The position numbers and the translations under genes were made by a program. Source: G963674665 sp964609625 (GTDB taxonomy: Bacteria; Desulfobacterota; Desulfovibrionia; Desulfovibrionales; Desulfovibrionaceae). Taken from it: a DNA stretch of 64,000 nucleotides. The stretch spans positions 1 through 64,000 of the forward strand of contig CAZSRS010000002.1 in the NCBI GenBank assembly GCA_964609625.1, read 5' to 3'. Below the pieces are notes generated by a model. The model was not told where the DNA came from. It saw only the letters and a program-made list of their open reading frames with translations, and searched no databases. Below are positions 43,347-53,451 of the stretch, one piece after another (position 1 is the first letter of the stretch; each line of letters begins with the position of its first letter).

Positions 43347-44368
43347 TTGTCCTTGCCCCCAAACTGGAACAGCTCGCGAATGGCGGACGACTTCTTCTTC
43401 TGCTTGTGCCGCTGCAAGAAGCGCAAGAACAGCTGCGATTCCCGAAGATTTGGGTTCAGTTCCAGGGATTTTTCCAGATAACGGCCGCAGTTATCCAGAT
43501 CTCCCATCTCCCAGTAAACCCTGGCAATGTTGTGGTGCAAGTTCTCGTCGTCCCGCGCAAGCTCCAAGGCGCGGAGATAATGCCGCAGCGCAAGGTCATG
43601 GACCGCGCTCTTGCGCAGGCCGATGCCGAAGTCGTTGAACATGTGCTTGTGCTCGGGCAGGAAGTTCGCCTTGGTCTCCACGATATCCGTTAAAATCGAC
43701 CGAGCGCGTTCCATGTTGCCGCGCTTGAGGTGCGAAATGCCCAGGGCAAAGGCCGTTTGCATCTCGCGCTCGACACGCTCCAGTTCGGTGCGCTCCCGAG
43801 TGAGGCGTATGCCCGCGAGTCCAGGCTTGTCAAAGGGTTCGGCGTCCAGGGCCACCTTTCCCGCGGCGATGTCCCCCTCGGACCGCTCCGGCCTGGGGGT
43901 TCCGTCCGGACCAAGGGGGCGGGCGTCCACGCCATCATCTGGCAGGATCGTGCTGAAGTCATGCTCCAACTCCCCTGGAGTGGGCTCCTTTGGCTCTTCA
44001 AAGGTTGCATCCAGGGAAGATTCCTGCACATCGGGGACCGGCCGCGCTTCGAGTGACGTGGCCAGGGATGCTTCGGGAGGTGTTTCCGCTTCACTCTCCT
44101 GGGCGCGCCAGATGGGCCGTACCGAGGAGGATTCCGGGTCCACATGGTACTCCGGCTCAAGCGTGTAGGCTGTCTGGAAGTCTTCCAGCGGGACCAAGCG
44201 CTTGTGCCCCACCTGAATGAGGTTTTGGTTCAGGGGTTGCACGATCATGTAGTCGGCGTCGTGCTCCCAGGCGATGAAGAACCGCTTCCGCGGGTCAGAG
44301 CGGCGCGGCCTCCCGATGCTGGGCAGGCCGATCTTCTTGGAGGAATAGACGCCCTTGAGTGTCGGCAT
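43343..44368 (-). CDS. TPR-repeat protein with distinctive N-terminal domain
   Basis: A 341-residue protein. The basic N-terminal 75 residues (GLPSIGRPRRSDPRKRFFIA, ADYMIVQPLNQNLIQVGHKR) form a domain I do not recognise. An acidic, disordered linker (about 80-190) follows. TPR repeats run from about 205 (ALGISHLKRGNMERARSILT) to 325. No signal peptide, so cytoplasmic. It lies 15 bp after livF and is coupled to the unknown gene that follows. The likely role is a scaffold; no partner is known. Confidence 0.78.
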   Translation of the reverse strand: MPTLKGVYSSKKIGLPSIGRPRRSDPRKRFFIAWEHDADYMIVQPLNQNLIQVGHKRLVPLEDFQTAYTLEPEYHVDPESSSVRPIWRAQESEAETPPEASLATSLEARPVPDVQESSLDATFEEPKEPTPGELEHDFSTILPDDGVDARPLGPDGTPRPERSEGDIAAGKVALDAEPFDKPGLAGIRLTRERTELERVEREMQTAFALGISHLKRGNMERARSILTDIVETKANFLPEHKHMFNDFGIGLRKSAVHDLALRHYLRALELARDDENLHHNIARVYWEMGDLDNCGRYLEKSLELNPNLRESQLFLRFLQRHKQKKKSSAIRELFQFGGKDK

Positions 44369-44383
44369 GTGTCATCCCAAGCA

Positions 44384-45181
<798 letters not shown>

Positions 45182-45235
45182 GACGTCGGGACTCCTTGAT
45201 TTGTTGCGTACAATAACAGACCCTCGGGCCCTTGT

Positions 45236-45265
45236 AAAAAGGGGGAGCCCGTCGCGGGCCCCCCC
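45236..45265 (-). terminator. terminator between the Liv binding-protein and livF genes
   Basis: On the minus strand: an 11-bp stem with one G-U pair, a 3-base loop, then TTTTT. It follows the binding-protein gene by about 20 bp. It probably gives partial termination, so livF is made at lower level or from its own promoter. Confidence 0.85.
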
Positions 45266-45287
45266 GTGGCGAGACTCATGTGCGTGG

Positions 45288-46589
45288 CTACTTGCCCAGC
45301 CATTCCTTTTTGCGCTCCAGGGCTTCGGTGGCCACGAGTTCCATGGCGCCGTCCTTGAGGCGGTAGAGCTTCACGGCCATGTTCGGCCTGTGGTCGTCGG
45401 CGTAGAAGCTGATGGGCGGGGTCAGACCCATGGGGTCGTAGTCCCGCAAGGTCTCCAGGGCCGCCTTGATGTTCGGGCCGGTGAGTTCGCCCTTTTCCGC
45501 GGCGAGGCGAAGCCCTTCGGCCATGGTCAGCATGGAGGAGAAGCCACGAATGTAGTGGGTCATCTTGGGATTGCCGCCGGTGATCGTACGGATCAGCTCG
45601 TTGCCCGGAGTGTCGTCGGTGTAGACCGTGGCTGTCTGGAGGCTGAGGTGGCCGTTGGCCGCGTCGCCGGCGAGCTTGAAGGTGTCTTCGTCAGCGCCCC
45701 AGATGTTGATGAAGAAGGTGACGTTCATCTGCAACTTCTTGGCGTCCTTCATGATCACGGCAGCCGAGGGAGTGGTGCCGCCGATCCAGACGAAGTCGGG
45801 TTCGGTCTTCTGCAGGCGCAGGAGCTGGGTCGTGGCGTCGGTGGCGTTAAGGCTGACGTTCTCCTCGCCCACGATCTCGAAGCCCAGTTCCTCGGCGTAT
45901 TCCTTACCCGCCGCGATGGGCGAGAGGCCGTACGGGTGGTCGGGGTAGACGAATGCCACCCTGGGGGCGCGATTCTGATCCCAGTTCTCGCGCAGATACT
46001 TCAAGGCCGCGCGCATCTGCGTGGAGTAGTCCGCGGCGTTGAAGAAGTTGTAGGGAGCCTTGGCCGGATCCGTGAGGTGGGCCGAATAGGAGGCCGAAAG
46101 TGTGGGGATCTCGTCCTTGCCCACGAAACCGGTGAGGGCTTCCGTGTCGCCGGTGCCCCAGCCCTGCATGGCCACGATGCCTTCGTTCTTGAAGCGCTTG
46201 TAGGCCGTGAGGGCCTGCTGTACGTCGTAGGCGTAGTCCACCTGGATGGCCTTGATGGGCCGACCGGCGATGCCGCCCTGCTCGTTGATGTAGCGCACCG
46301 CGTCCATGATGCCGTCGGCATAGGGAGTGCCCACCGAGGAGGTGGGGCCGCTGAGGTCGGAAATAACGCCGATCTTGATCTCCCCTGTTTCCGCCTTGGG
46401 CTCTTCGGCCGGTGCCGGAGTCGCGGGCTGTTCGGCGGGCGCGGCGGGCGCCGCGGCTGGCTGTTCGGCGGCGGGTGCCGCCTGTTCAGGGGCGGGTGCC
46501 GGCTTTTCGGCTTCCTTGGAGTCGTCCGCACAGCCACCAGCCAGAAATAAAGCCAAACAAACAATCATTGCGAGAATCAAACGTTTCAT
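45288..46589 (-). CDS. Liv-type ABC transporter binding lipoprotein
   Basis: A 433-residue type I binding protein. The signal peptide ends in a lipobox FLAGGC (Cys20), then comes an Ala/Pro/Glu-rich flexible linker of about 50 residues (21-71) before the folded domain (IKIGVISDLSGPTSSVGTPY). The lipid anchor plus linker suggests tethering to a membrane, unusual for Gram-negative LivJ/K proteins, which are normally soluble. GGGAGAG precedes the ATG at 46589. The ligand is uncertain: the acyl-CoA ligase in the operon points to an aromatic or aliphatic acid. Confidence 0.9.
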   Translation of the reverse strand: MKRLILAMIVCLALFLAGGCADDSKEAEKPAPAPEQAAPAAEQPAAAPAAPAEQPATPAPAEEPKAETGEIKIGVISDLSGPTSSVGTPYADGIMDAVRYINEQGGIAGRPIKAIQVDYAYDVQQALTAYKRFKNEGIVAMQGWGTGDTEALTGFVGKDEIPTLSASYSAHLTDPAKAPYNFFNAADYSTQMRAALKYLRENWDQNRAPRVAFVYPDHPYGLSPIAAGKEYAEELGFEIVGEENVSLNATDATTQLLRLQKTEPDFVWIGGTTPSAAVIMKDAKKLQMNVTFFINIWGADEDTFKLAGDAANGHLSLQTATVYTDDTPGNELIRTITGGNPKMTHYIRGFSSMLTMAEGLRLAAEKGELTGPNIKAALETLRDYDPMGLTPPISFYADDHRPNMAVKLYRLKDGAMELVATEALERKKEWLGK

Positions 46590-46736
46590 GCAGCTCTCCC
46601 TTCGTAGTATGGTTTTTGCCGGATTGCCCGACAGTGGCGCATGTATTGGCTCCGGGCTCCCGTGCAACAGTCTCGGTCACACAAGGTTGTATCTGCCGGA
46701 ACTTCGCGTCCTTTACACGTCATGCACACCTTTATG

Positions 46737-47783
46737 TCAATATGCGAATGGATACAACTTCCAGTAAGCCTTGGTCAGGCGCCAGCGCCGCACGAGCCCC
46801 TCGGGTTCGAAGATCAGGAACAGCACCAGCACCAGACCGAAAATGCCGCCCTTCATGGCCAGGAAATAGTTACTCACGTTGGGGAAGAATCCCCCTGCCC
46901 AGCTGGCCGCGACATTCAGTACCTCCGGGAGGATGGTCAGGAAGACCGCGCCGAAGATACTGCCCATTACGCTGCCCAAGCCTCCGATGATGATCATGGC
47001 CAGGTAGCTGATGGACAGCCCGATGCCAAAGGGCTCGGGGGTGAGGTACATGGTGTAGTGCGCCCAGAGCCCTCCGGCCACTCCAGCCATGAACGAGCTG
47101 ATGGCAAAGGCTTGCAGCTTGTAGGAAAAGAGACTGACCCCCACGATCTCGGCCGAAAGATAGTAGTCACGAATGGCCACGAAGGCCCGGCCGTGCCTTG
47201 TGCGCATGATGTTGGACGTCAGCAGGGTCACCAGCACGGCACAGCAGAAGGTCAGGTAGAACATCCTGCCGTCGGTGTCGAAGCTGAAGCCGAAGATCTC
47301 GGGCGAGGCCACGGCCACGCCGTTGAGTCCACCGGTGACCGCGTCCCAGTGCAGGAACACGTATTCGAGGATCAGCTGCGCCGCCAGGGTGGCGATGGCC
47401 AGATATATGCCCTTGAGCCGTAGCGAGGGGATGCCGAAAAACATGCCCACGCAGGCGGTGACCAGCCCCCCGCACAACAGCGACGGGAAAAAGGGCAGCC
47501 CGTGTCTGGCGAACCAGGCCGCGGCATAGGCCCCCACGCCCACGAAGGCGCCGTGCCCCAGGGATATCTGGCCGCAGACCCCGGTGAGTAGATTCAGCGA
47601 AACCGCGCCGATCACCGCAATGTTGATCAGGTTCAGAATCGAGAGATGGTAGTTGTTCAGAACCAGCGGGCAGGCCAGCATGACGGCGAAAAACAGCACC
47701 ATCCACGCCCTGAGGAATCCCGTCTTGAACAGCCCCGCCTCTTGCCGGTAGTCGGTATAAAACAGTCCGCATTTACCCTGCAT
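46737..47783 (-). CDS. LivM-type ABC transporter permease
   Basis: A 348-residue inner-membrane permease of the LivM class with about ten helices: NLLTGVCGQISLGHGAFVGV near the start and YLAMIIIGGLGSVMGSIFGA in the second half. It lies between livH (3-bp gap) and the binding-protein gene. Confidence 0.93.
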   Translation of the reverse strand: MQGKCGLFYTDYRQEAGLFKTGFLRAWMVLFFAVMLACPLVLNNYHLSILNLINIAVIGAVSLNLLTGVCGQISLGHGAFVGVGAYAAAWFARHGLPFFPSLLCGGLVTACVGMFFGIPSLRLKGIYLAIATLAAQLILEYVFLHWDAVTGGLNGVAVASPEIFGFSFDTDGRMFYLTFCCAVLVTLLTSNIMRTRHGRAFVAIRDYYLSAEIVGVSLFSYKLQAFAISSFMAGVAGGLWAHYTMYLTPEPFGIGLSISYLAMIIIGGLGSVMGSIFGAVFLTILPEVLNVAASWAGGFFPNVSNYFLAMKGGIFGLVLVLFLIFEPEGLVRRWRLTKAYWKLYPFAY

Positions 47784-47786
47784 GGT

Positions 47787-48674
47787 CTACACCCGCTCAA
47801 TTTCTTCGGTGCCGAACAGCCCGTGAGGTTTGATCATCAGGATGATCACCAGGAAGATGAAGGCCGCCACTTCCTTGAAGCCGCCAAGGTCGAGGAACTG
47901 CTTGGCCAGGCCGTCGCAGATGTTTTCCAGTACGCCGATGACCAATCCGCCCAGGGCCGCGCCCAGCAGGCTGTCCAGGCCACCCAGGATCACCGCCGGA
48001 AAGACCTTCAGTCCCAAATGCCCCAATTGGGAGTTGATGCCGTTGATGTTGCCCAGAATCACACCGCCGATGCTGGAGACCACCGCCGCGATGCACCAGG
48101 ACATGGCGAAGATGTTCTTGATGCCGATGCCCATGCTCATGGCGGCCATCTGATCATAGGCCGTGGCCCGCATGGCGATGCCGTAGCGCGAGTACTTGAA
48201 GAACAGGGAAAAAACCGAGAACAGCAGCAGCGAGAGCACAAAGGCCGCGATATACACCGGAGCCACGGGCAGTCCGGCGATGAATACCGGATCCTGGGGC
48301 AGAACCTGGGGATAGACCCTGATCTGCGTGCCCCAGAACAGCTGCACCAATGACTTGAGCACCGTGGAAAGCCCCACCGTGACCATGATCACGCTGATGA
48401 TGGGCTCGCCGATGAGTGGCCGCAAGACCATGCGCTCGATGAGCAGGCCCAGGACGATGGAAAAGACCAAGGTCATGAGAAAAGCCACCAGAAATGGCAG
48501 CTGGAACTGCACGGTCAGGGAAAAGCAGATGTAGGCGCCCACCATGACCAGCTCACCCTGGGCGAAGTTCACCACCTTGGTGGCCTTGTAGATGATGACG
48601 AACCCAAGGGCCACTAGGGAGTAGATACTCCCCACCACCAGGCCGTTGATGATCAGCTGGATGTAGTATTCCAT
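47787..48674 (-). CDS. LivH-type ABC transporter permease
   Basis: A 295-residue permease of the LivH class with eight or so helices; KATKVVNFAQGELVMVGAYI and AVILGGLDSLLGAALGGLVI are family features. AAGGA precedes the ATG. It follows the small membrane protein gene by 31 bp. Confidence 0.93.
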   Translation of the reverse strand: MEYYIQLIINGLVVGSIYSLVALGFVIIYKATKVVNFAQGELVMVGAYICFSLTVQFQLPFLVAFLMTLVFSIVLGLLIERMVLRPLIGEPIISVIMVTVGLSTVLKSLVQLFWGTQIRVYPQVLPQDPVFIAGLPVAPVYIAAFVLSLLLFSVFSLFFKYSRYGIAMRATAYDQMAAMSMGIGIKNIFAMSWCIAAVVSSIGGVILGNINGINSQLGHLGLKVFPAVILGGLDSLLGAALGGLVIGVLENICDGLAKQFLDLGGFKEVAAFIFLVIILMIKPHGLFGTEEIERV

Positions 48675-48705
48675 GAGTATCCTTGTTGTCTTCCGTCTCG
48701 TGCCG

Positions 48706-48981
48706 TCATTGCCGTCTCAGGGCCAGGGCCAGAATCATGACCCCCACTCCGGCCAGGCTGATCTGCGTGCCGTAGTCGGCCAGGAAAAATATGGCCCGTT
48801 CCTGGAAGGTCAGGTGCCGCGTGCTGTCGAACATGTTGCTGATGGCCGCGCCCATGACCAGCACAGGGTTATCGTTGATGTACCTGATCGCGAACCAGCG
48901 GAGCCCGCCTCCGATCACGGTGATCAGGAGTCCCGCCAAAAGGAGCTTCCCGCCCCGATCCGTTTTCCTGTCTGCTCCCAC
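48706..48981 (-). CDS. small two-helix membrane protein of unknown function
   Basis: A 91-residue protein with membrane helices at about 13-30 and 71-88 separated by a polar loop (DSTRHLTFQERAIFFLADYG). The GTG at 48981 follows AGGAGG four bases upstream; a GTG at 49020 lacks such a site. It lies between the acyl-CoA ligase gene and livH. I do not recognise the family. Confidence 0.65.
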   Translation of the reverse strand: MGADRKTDRGGKLLLAGLLITVIGGGLRWFAIRYINDNPVLVMGAAISNMFDSTRHLTFQERAIFFLADYGTQISLAGVGVMILALALRRQ

Positions 48982-49041
48982 CGCGCCTCCTGCTCCATTA
49001 CCGAACGCCGGCCGCCTCACACCGCTTCCATGACGGGCGGC

Positions 49042-50928
49042 TCAGACCCGTTCCAGGCGGATGGGGCCGCACATCTCGCGTATGCGACCATCCTGGTACT
49101 GGATGCAGGCTGTCAGTTCGATACGCTCCCTGTCCGAATACAGTCCCTCGATGAGTTCGGCGTAACGCTCCCCAACGGTGCTTCGCCGCACTTTACGGGT
49201 GCGTGTGAGTTCTCCGTCGTCCGCGTCCAACTCCTTGAACAAAAGGGCAAACCGCTGGATCTGCGTCTCCTTGGGCAGACTGGCGTTGATGGCCCGCACC
49301 TCCGCCTTGATCAAGCCGTAGACCTCTTCCTTTGCCGCCAGGTCCTGATAGGTGGTGTAGGTCAACAACTTGCTTTCGGCCCAGCGCCCCACGATCTCGT
49401 AATCAATGCACAGAATGGCCGCGATGCATTCACGGTCGCGCCCCAGCACCACCGCCTCGCGGATGTAGGGCGAGAACTTGAGCTTGTTCTCCATGAACTG
49501 GGGGGAGAAGCGCGTGCCGTCGGCCAGGTGCATCACGTCCTTGAGTCTGTCGATGACCACCAGTTGGTTCTTTTCGTTGAAGAAACCAGCATCGCCCGAA
49601 AGCAACCAACCGTCCAGGATGGTCTCCTGGGTGGCCTTCTCGTTTTTGTAGTACCCCAGGAACACCGCCGGGGAGCGCGAAAGTATCTCCCCTTGCTCGG
49701 AGATGATGATCTCGGTCTCGGGAATTGGCTCGCCCACGGAGTCGAAGTCGATGGCGCCGTCGCGGTGGATGCAGGAGATGCCCGCGATCTCGGTCTGCCC
49801 GTAAATCTGCTTCAGGTTCACGCCCAGGGCGTGGAAAAAGCGGAAGGTGTCGGGACCCAGGGCCGCGCCCCCGGTGGAGGCGGAGCGGATGCGCGAAAAG
49901 CCCAGCCTGTCGCGCAGGGCACGGTACAGGCCCCACTGTGCCAGGAGATAGGCCAGTTTCAATCCGACTCCTGGCTTCTTGCCGGAAAAGACCGCGTCCG
50001 CGTGTCGCAGGCCGATGGGCGCGAACAGGTTGTACAGCCGTCTCTTGAGCCAGGTGGTCTCCATGATCTTGACCTGGACCTTGGCGGCCAAATTCTCCCA
50101 GACGCGGGGGGGCGAGAAGATCAGATGCGGGCCGATCTCCCTGATGTTCTCCTGCACCGTGTCCGGCTCTTCGGGGAAATTCACGGTGAAGCCGAAGAGC
50201 AGGGACGAGGCCACGGCCATCATCTGCTCTCCCATCCAAGCCAGGGGGAGGAAGGAGACAAACTCATCGCTGGGGTGTTTCTCGTCCACCACCCCCAGGT
50301 TGTGGGCCATGGCCAGCATGTTGCGGTGGGAGAGCACGGCCAGTTTGGGTCGGCCCGTGGTACCCGAGGTGGTGGCGATAAGGCAGGGCGTGTCAGGGGT
50401 CACCTCGGCCACCCACCGTGGAAAGGCCGCTGCTTCGGCACGGCCCTTTTCCCGCACTTGGTCGAAGGAGAGCAACCCCTCCACCTGGTAATTGGAGAGG
50501 CCCTTGGGATCGTGGTAGACAACGTAGCGCAGCTCGGGCAGTGTCTTGCGCAGCTCGAGCATCTTGTCCACCTGCTCCTGGTCTTCGGCGACCACGAGCT
50601 TGGCCTTGGCAAGTTCGAAGACGTAGGCGATCTCGTCGGCCGGAGCGTCCTGGTACAGGCCTAGGGACATGCCGCCCAGGGCCTGGATGCCCAGCTCGGC
50701 CCAGAGCCATTCAGGCCGGTTGTCGCCGATGCAGATGACGATGTCGCCCTTGCCCAAGCCCAGGGCGCGCAGGCCGGCCGCGAACTCGGCCGTGATCGAG
50801 GCGTATTCGCTCCAGGTGTAGGGCTGCCAGACGCCCCACTCCTTTTCACGCAACGCGGTACGCCGGCTCCACTTGGCGGCGTTCTCCAGGAGCAGTGCCG
50901 GCAGGGTTGTTTCGTAGGTCCGGGTCAT
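49042..50928 (-). CDS. AMP-dependent acyl-CoA synthetase (long-chain/aryl acid type)
   Basis: A 628-residue adenylate-forming ligase that activates a carboxylic acid to its CoA thioester. The P-loop-like TTSGTTGRPKLAVLSH, YGQTEIAG and LLSGDAGFFNEKNQLVVIDR motifs are present, and the length and C-terminal domain fit the FadD15/long-chain group. Placement inside a Liv-type importer operon suggests it activates the imported acid. The ATG at 50928 is preferred over a TTG at 50961 that overlaps livG. Confidence 0.9.
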   Translation of the reverse strand: MTRTYETTLPALLLENAAKWSRRTALREKEWGVWQPYTWSEYASITAEFAAGLRALGLGKGDIVICIGDNRPEWLWAELGIQALGGMSLGLYQDAPADEIAYVFELAKAKLVVAEDQEQVDKMLELRKTLPELRYVVYHDPKGLSNYQVEGLLSFDQVREKGRAEAAAFPRWVAEVTPDTPCLIATTSGTTGRPKLAVLSHRNMLAMAHNLGVVDEKHPSDEFVSFLPLAWMGEQMMAVASSLLFGFTVNFPEEPDTVQENIREIGPHLIFSPPRVWENLAAKVQVKIMETTWLKRRLYNLFAPIGLRHADAVFSGKKPGVGLKLAYLLAQWGLYRALRDRLGFSRIRSASTGGAALGPDTFRFFHALGVNLKQIYGQTEIAGISCIHRDGAIDFDSVGEPIPETEIIISEQGEILSRSPAVFLGYYKNEKATQETILDGWLLSGDAGFFNEKNQLVVIDRLKDVMHLADGTRFSPQFMENKLKFSPYIREAVVLGRDRECIAAILCIDYEIVGRWAESKLLTYTTYQDLAAKEEVYGLIKAEVRAINASLPKETQIQRFALLFKELDADDGELTRTRKVRRSTVGERYAELIEGLYSDRERIELTACIQYQDGRIREMCGPIRLERV

Positions 50929-50957
50929 GTCCACCCACGCTCTGTCTGTCTCGGCCG

Positions 50958-51740
50958 TCAACGACCGAGGAAATGATCCTGTTCACTGCCCAGGTAGGCT
51001 GCGATGACCTCCGCGTTCCGCTGTACCTCCTCTGGGGCGCCTGTTGCCAGCACACTGCCGAAATCCAGCACCACCACATGGTCCGAGATGTCCATGACCA
51101 CGCCCATGTCGTGTTCCACGAGGAGCACCGTGATGCCCCACTCCTCGTTGATGTCCAGGATGTAGCGCGCCATGTCCTCGGTTTCCTCGAGGTTCATGCC
51201 GGCCATGGGCTCGTCCAGAAGGATGAGCCTGGGTTCCGCGGCCAGGGCGCGGCCGAGTTCCACGCGCTTCTGCACCCCATAGGGCAACCGCCCCGCGATA
51301 TGGTGGCGGTGGGAGGAAAGTCCGAGAAAGTCGATGACGTCCTCCACCCTGCGGCGATGGGCGTCTTCGGCACGCCTGGCCTTGCCCCAGTAAAGCATGG
51401 ACGACAGCAGGCCGTAGTCCATCTTGCTGTGCCGCCCCACCATGAGATTGTCCAGCACCGAAAGGCCGCGGAACAGGGCGATGTTCTGGAAAGTGCGCGA
51501 AAGCCCCAGTTCGGTGCGCCTGAATGCCGGCATGGAGAGCAGATTTTTTCCGTCCAGGGTGATGGCGCCTTCGTCGGGATGGTAGCGGCCGCTGACGCAG
51601 TTGAGCATGCTCGTCTTGCCGGCTCCGTTGGGGCCGATGAGCGAGACCACCTGTCCCTGCTCCACCTGAAAGCTCACGTTGAGCAGAGCCGTGAGACCCC
51701 GGAAGGAGAGGGTGACGTTCTTGACCTCCAGCAGGGGCAT
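50958..51740 (-). CDS. LivG-type ABC transporter ATPase
   Basis: A 260-residue ATPase with Walker A GPNGAGKTS, signature PYGVQKRVELGRAL, Walker B LILLDEPMAGMN and switch His in VEHDMGVV. The ATG at 51740 has GGAG six bases upstream and follows the CBS-ACT gene by 2 bp. The LSGG signature is replaced by LPYG, as in many LivG proteins. Confidence 0.92.
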   Translation of the reverse strand: MPLLEVKNVTLSFRGLTALLNVSFQVEQGQVVSLIGPNGAGKTSMLNCVSGRYHPDEGAITLDGKNLLSMPAFRRTELGLSRTFQNIALFRGLSVLDNLMVGRHSKMDYGLLSSMLYWGKARRAEDAHRRRVEDVIDFLGLSSHRHHIAGRLPYGVQKRVELGRALAAEPRLILLDEPMAGMNLEETEDMARYILDINEEWGITVLLVEHDMGVVMDISDHVVVLDFGSVLATGAPEEVQRNAEVIAAYLGSEQDHFLGR

Positions 51741-51742
51741 GC

Positions 51743-52402
51743 TCAACTCCACTCGCCGGCGAACTGCTCGGGTCCCACCATCTTGTAGCCGACGTCGGTA
51801 AGGGACTTGACGATGGGGCCGGGGTCGTCGCTCTGGACCCTGATGACCACGATGCGCCGCCCGTTGTGGAAAAACGTGCCCGTGGCGATGATGCTGATGC
51901 CCAAATCCTTGATGATGCCCGAGACTTCGTGGATGACGCCGGGTCTATCCACGACCTCGAAGACGATGCGCGAGCCACCTTGCAGCAGGCCCATCTCCTC
52001 GACCAGCACCTTGAGCATCACGCTGCGGCTGATATACCCGACAAGCTTGTTGTTCTTGTTCACCACGGCCAGGCCTGCCAAGTCCTGCTCGTACATCATC
52101 TGGGCCGCTTCCTCGATCTCACATTCGGGCAGGACCGTGGGGGCATCCTTGCGCAGGATCTTCTCCAACTTCAACTTGGAGAGCAGGTAGTTGAGTTCAT
52201 GCTTGCTCAGGCTGGTGGCCAGGGACGGCAGGGCAGCCTTGACATCCTCCTTACGCACGTAACCGAGCAGCGTGTCGCCGTCCACCACCAACAGCATCCA
52301 CAGCCGGTTGAGCAGCATCAGTTTCTCGGCGTCGGAAACCTGCATGTCCAACGTGCCCGTGGCGAAATCCCCTCGCTTGATCATTTTGAGTCCAACGTAC
52401 AT
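51743..52402 (-). CDS. CBS-ACT domain protein
   Basis: A 219-residue cytoplasmic protein with two CBS motifs (about 10-135, with LLVVDGDTLLGYVRKEDV and LAVVNKNNKLVGYISRS) and a C-terminal ACT domain (about 145-215, RIVFEVVDRPGVIHEVSGI). CBS pairs sense adenine nucleotides and ACT domains sense amino acids, so it could tune the importer or ligase. It is the first gene of the operon, with AAAGGAG before the ATG. Confidence 0.87.
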   Translation of the reverse strand: MYVGLKMIKRGDFATGTLDMQVSDAEKLMLLNRLWMLLVVDGDTLLGYVRKEDVKAALPSLATSLSKHELNYLLSKLKLEKILRKDAPTVLPECEIEEAAQMMYEQDLAGLAVVNKNNKLVGYISRSVMLKVLVEEMGLLQGGSRIVFEVVDRPGVIHEVSGIIKDLGISIIATGTFFHNGRRIVVIRVQSDDPGPIVKSLTDVGYKMVGPEQFAGEWS

Positions 52403-52474
52403 GCCTGTTCTCCTTTACAATCCGTCGCGCGGCAGCGCGAACGGGAAGAGGCCTGCCTTGCGTACAACAAAATC

Positions 52475-52503
52475 CAAACAGGTGTCTCGGGAAAATCTGT
52501 CAA
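52475..52503 (-). promoter_or_regulatory. candidate promoter for the CBS-ACT/Liv operon
   Basis: Minus strand: a perfect TTGACA (52503-52498), 17 bp, then TGTTTG (52480-52475), a weak -10. It would give a leader of about 65 bases before the ATG at 52402. Confidence 0.35.
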
Positions 52504-52626
52504 CGGCGTTTTTTCACGATGAACGGCAGGGGCAACTTGCCTTACGTCCGCATCCTTATCAAGCAATTTCCGCTGGTCACGCCCAGGTCCAGCCCGAATC
52601 TCCGTGACCACTCCGACGCAGTCGCC

Positions 52627-53139
52627 TCAGGGTATCACCCAGGTACCGGTGAAGACCTCTCTTCCCTTGTCCACCACGCTTATGCCCACCAGCGCGTTCT
52701 GCAGCAGCGTGCAGCGCAGGGAGTATATATGACTGCCGTGCACCACCGGGGGGACTCCTCTGCAAATGGCCCGCACCAATGTCTCGTTGAAACGCAGATC
52801 GTTGAGCAGGGAATCCGCGTATTCGATGCGCAAGGCGTTGAGTCCCATGTCGTAGAGACGCTCGATGCGCTCCCTGGTTCGATCCTGCTCCACTTCCGGG
52901 GGTGAAGGCAGGCTTGCCGTGACGGCGAAAAAAAGCACCACCGCCCCTATCCAGCCCATGATGCTGTTCCTGCGTCTGGTAGCTCCGGGCTCGGTCCTGG
53001 TGGCATCCTTGCCCTGCACCAGGGACTTGGACAACGCTGCGTCGAATAAACCGAAAACCCTGCGCAGAATCCCGGCCGACATGGCCAAGGGAAACCAGAG
53101 TACCAGCACGAGCAGGGTCACGCTTACGGCGAGATACAT
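52627..53139 (-). CDS. membrane-anchored protein of unknown function
   Basis: A 170-residue protein with two N-terminal membrane helices (about 2-24 and 61-79) and a C-terminal domain outside the membrane (about 85-170) containing two cysteines (AICRGVPP, SLRCTLL). GGAG lies nine bases before the ATG. It has its own candidate promoter and no coupled neighbours. I do not recognise the family. Confidence 0.6.
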   Translation of the reverse strand: MYLAVSVTLLVLVLWFPLAMSAGILRRVFGLFDAALSKSLVQGKDATRTEPGATRRRNSIMGWIGAVVLFFAVTASLPSPPEVEQDRTRERIERLYDMGLNALRIEYADSLLNDLRFNETLVRAICRGVPPVVHGSHIYSLRCTLLQNALVGISVVDKGREVFTGTWVIP

Positions 53140-53230
53140 AGACAACGACTCCAGGCCCTTTGATTCCGATCGAACGGCAACGTTTCAGCAACCACCAACC
53201 TTCAGAAACTCTTAGTATCTGAAGCAGGCT

Positions 53231-53259
53231 ATTGTAAACAGCCAAATGGGCATGGTCAG
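53231..53259 (-). promoter_or_regulatory. candidate promoter for the membrane protein at 52.6-53.1 kb
   Basis: Minus strand: CTGACC (53259-53254), 17 bp, TACAAT (53236-53231, 5 of 6 consensus). The leader would be about 85 bases. Confidence 0.4.
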
Positions 53260-53332
53260 CTGGAGCGCGGCCCACCGGTCCATTCCTTCGCAATGATTCT
53301 GAAAAATTTCTTTAGTTTTCAATGAAAAAGTC

Positions 53333-53362
53333 TGGACATTTTTACCGGCTCTCTGGTATGGG
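53333..53362 (+). promoter_or_regulatory. candidate promoter for the small ORF-hypA-hypB unit
   Basis: TGGACA (5 of 6) at 53333-53338, 18 bp, then TATGGG at 53357-53362. The -10 is weak, but the site lies in the AT-rich patch expected for a promoter, about 90 bp before the small ORF. Confidence 0.3.
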
Positions 53363-53451
53363 TCCATCACGTCACTGTTCTCTGCTCCCATGTCGTTGCG
53401 GGGCTGGCTTGGGGGCTTCAGATCAACAATCTTATGTCGTGAGGCGGTTCC

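Larger units (their letters stand above)
53140..53451. other. 312-bp divergent intergenic region
   Basis: AT-richer than its surroundings and lying between divergent genes. It holds the candidate promoters listed separately (53231-53259 minus, 53333-53362 plus). I see no gene, hairpin terminator or sigma-54 site. Confidence 0.5.

Noticed and set aside
53410..53430. Possible sigma-54 promoter upstream of hypA
   Set aside because: The GG and GC elements and their spacing do not fit TGGCAC-N5-TTGC.
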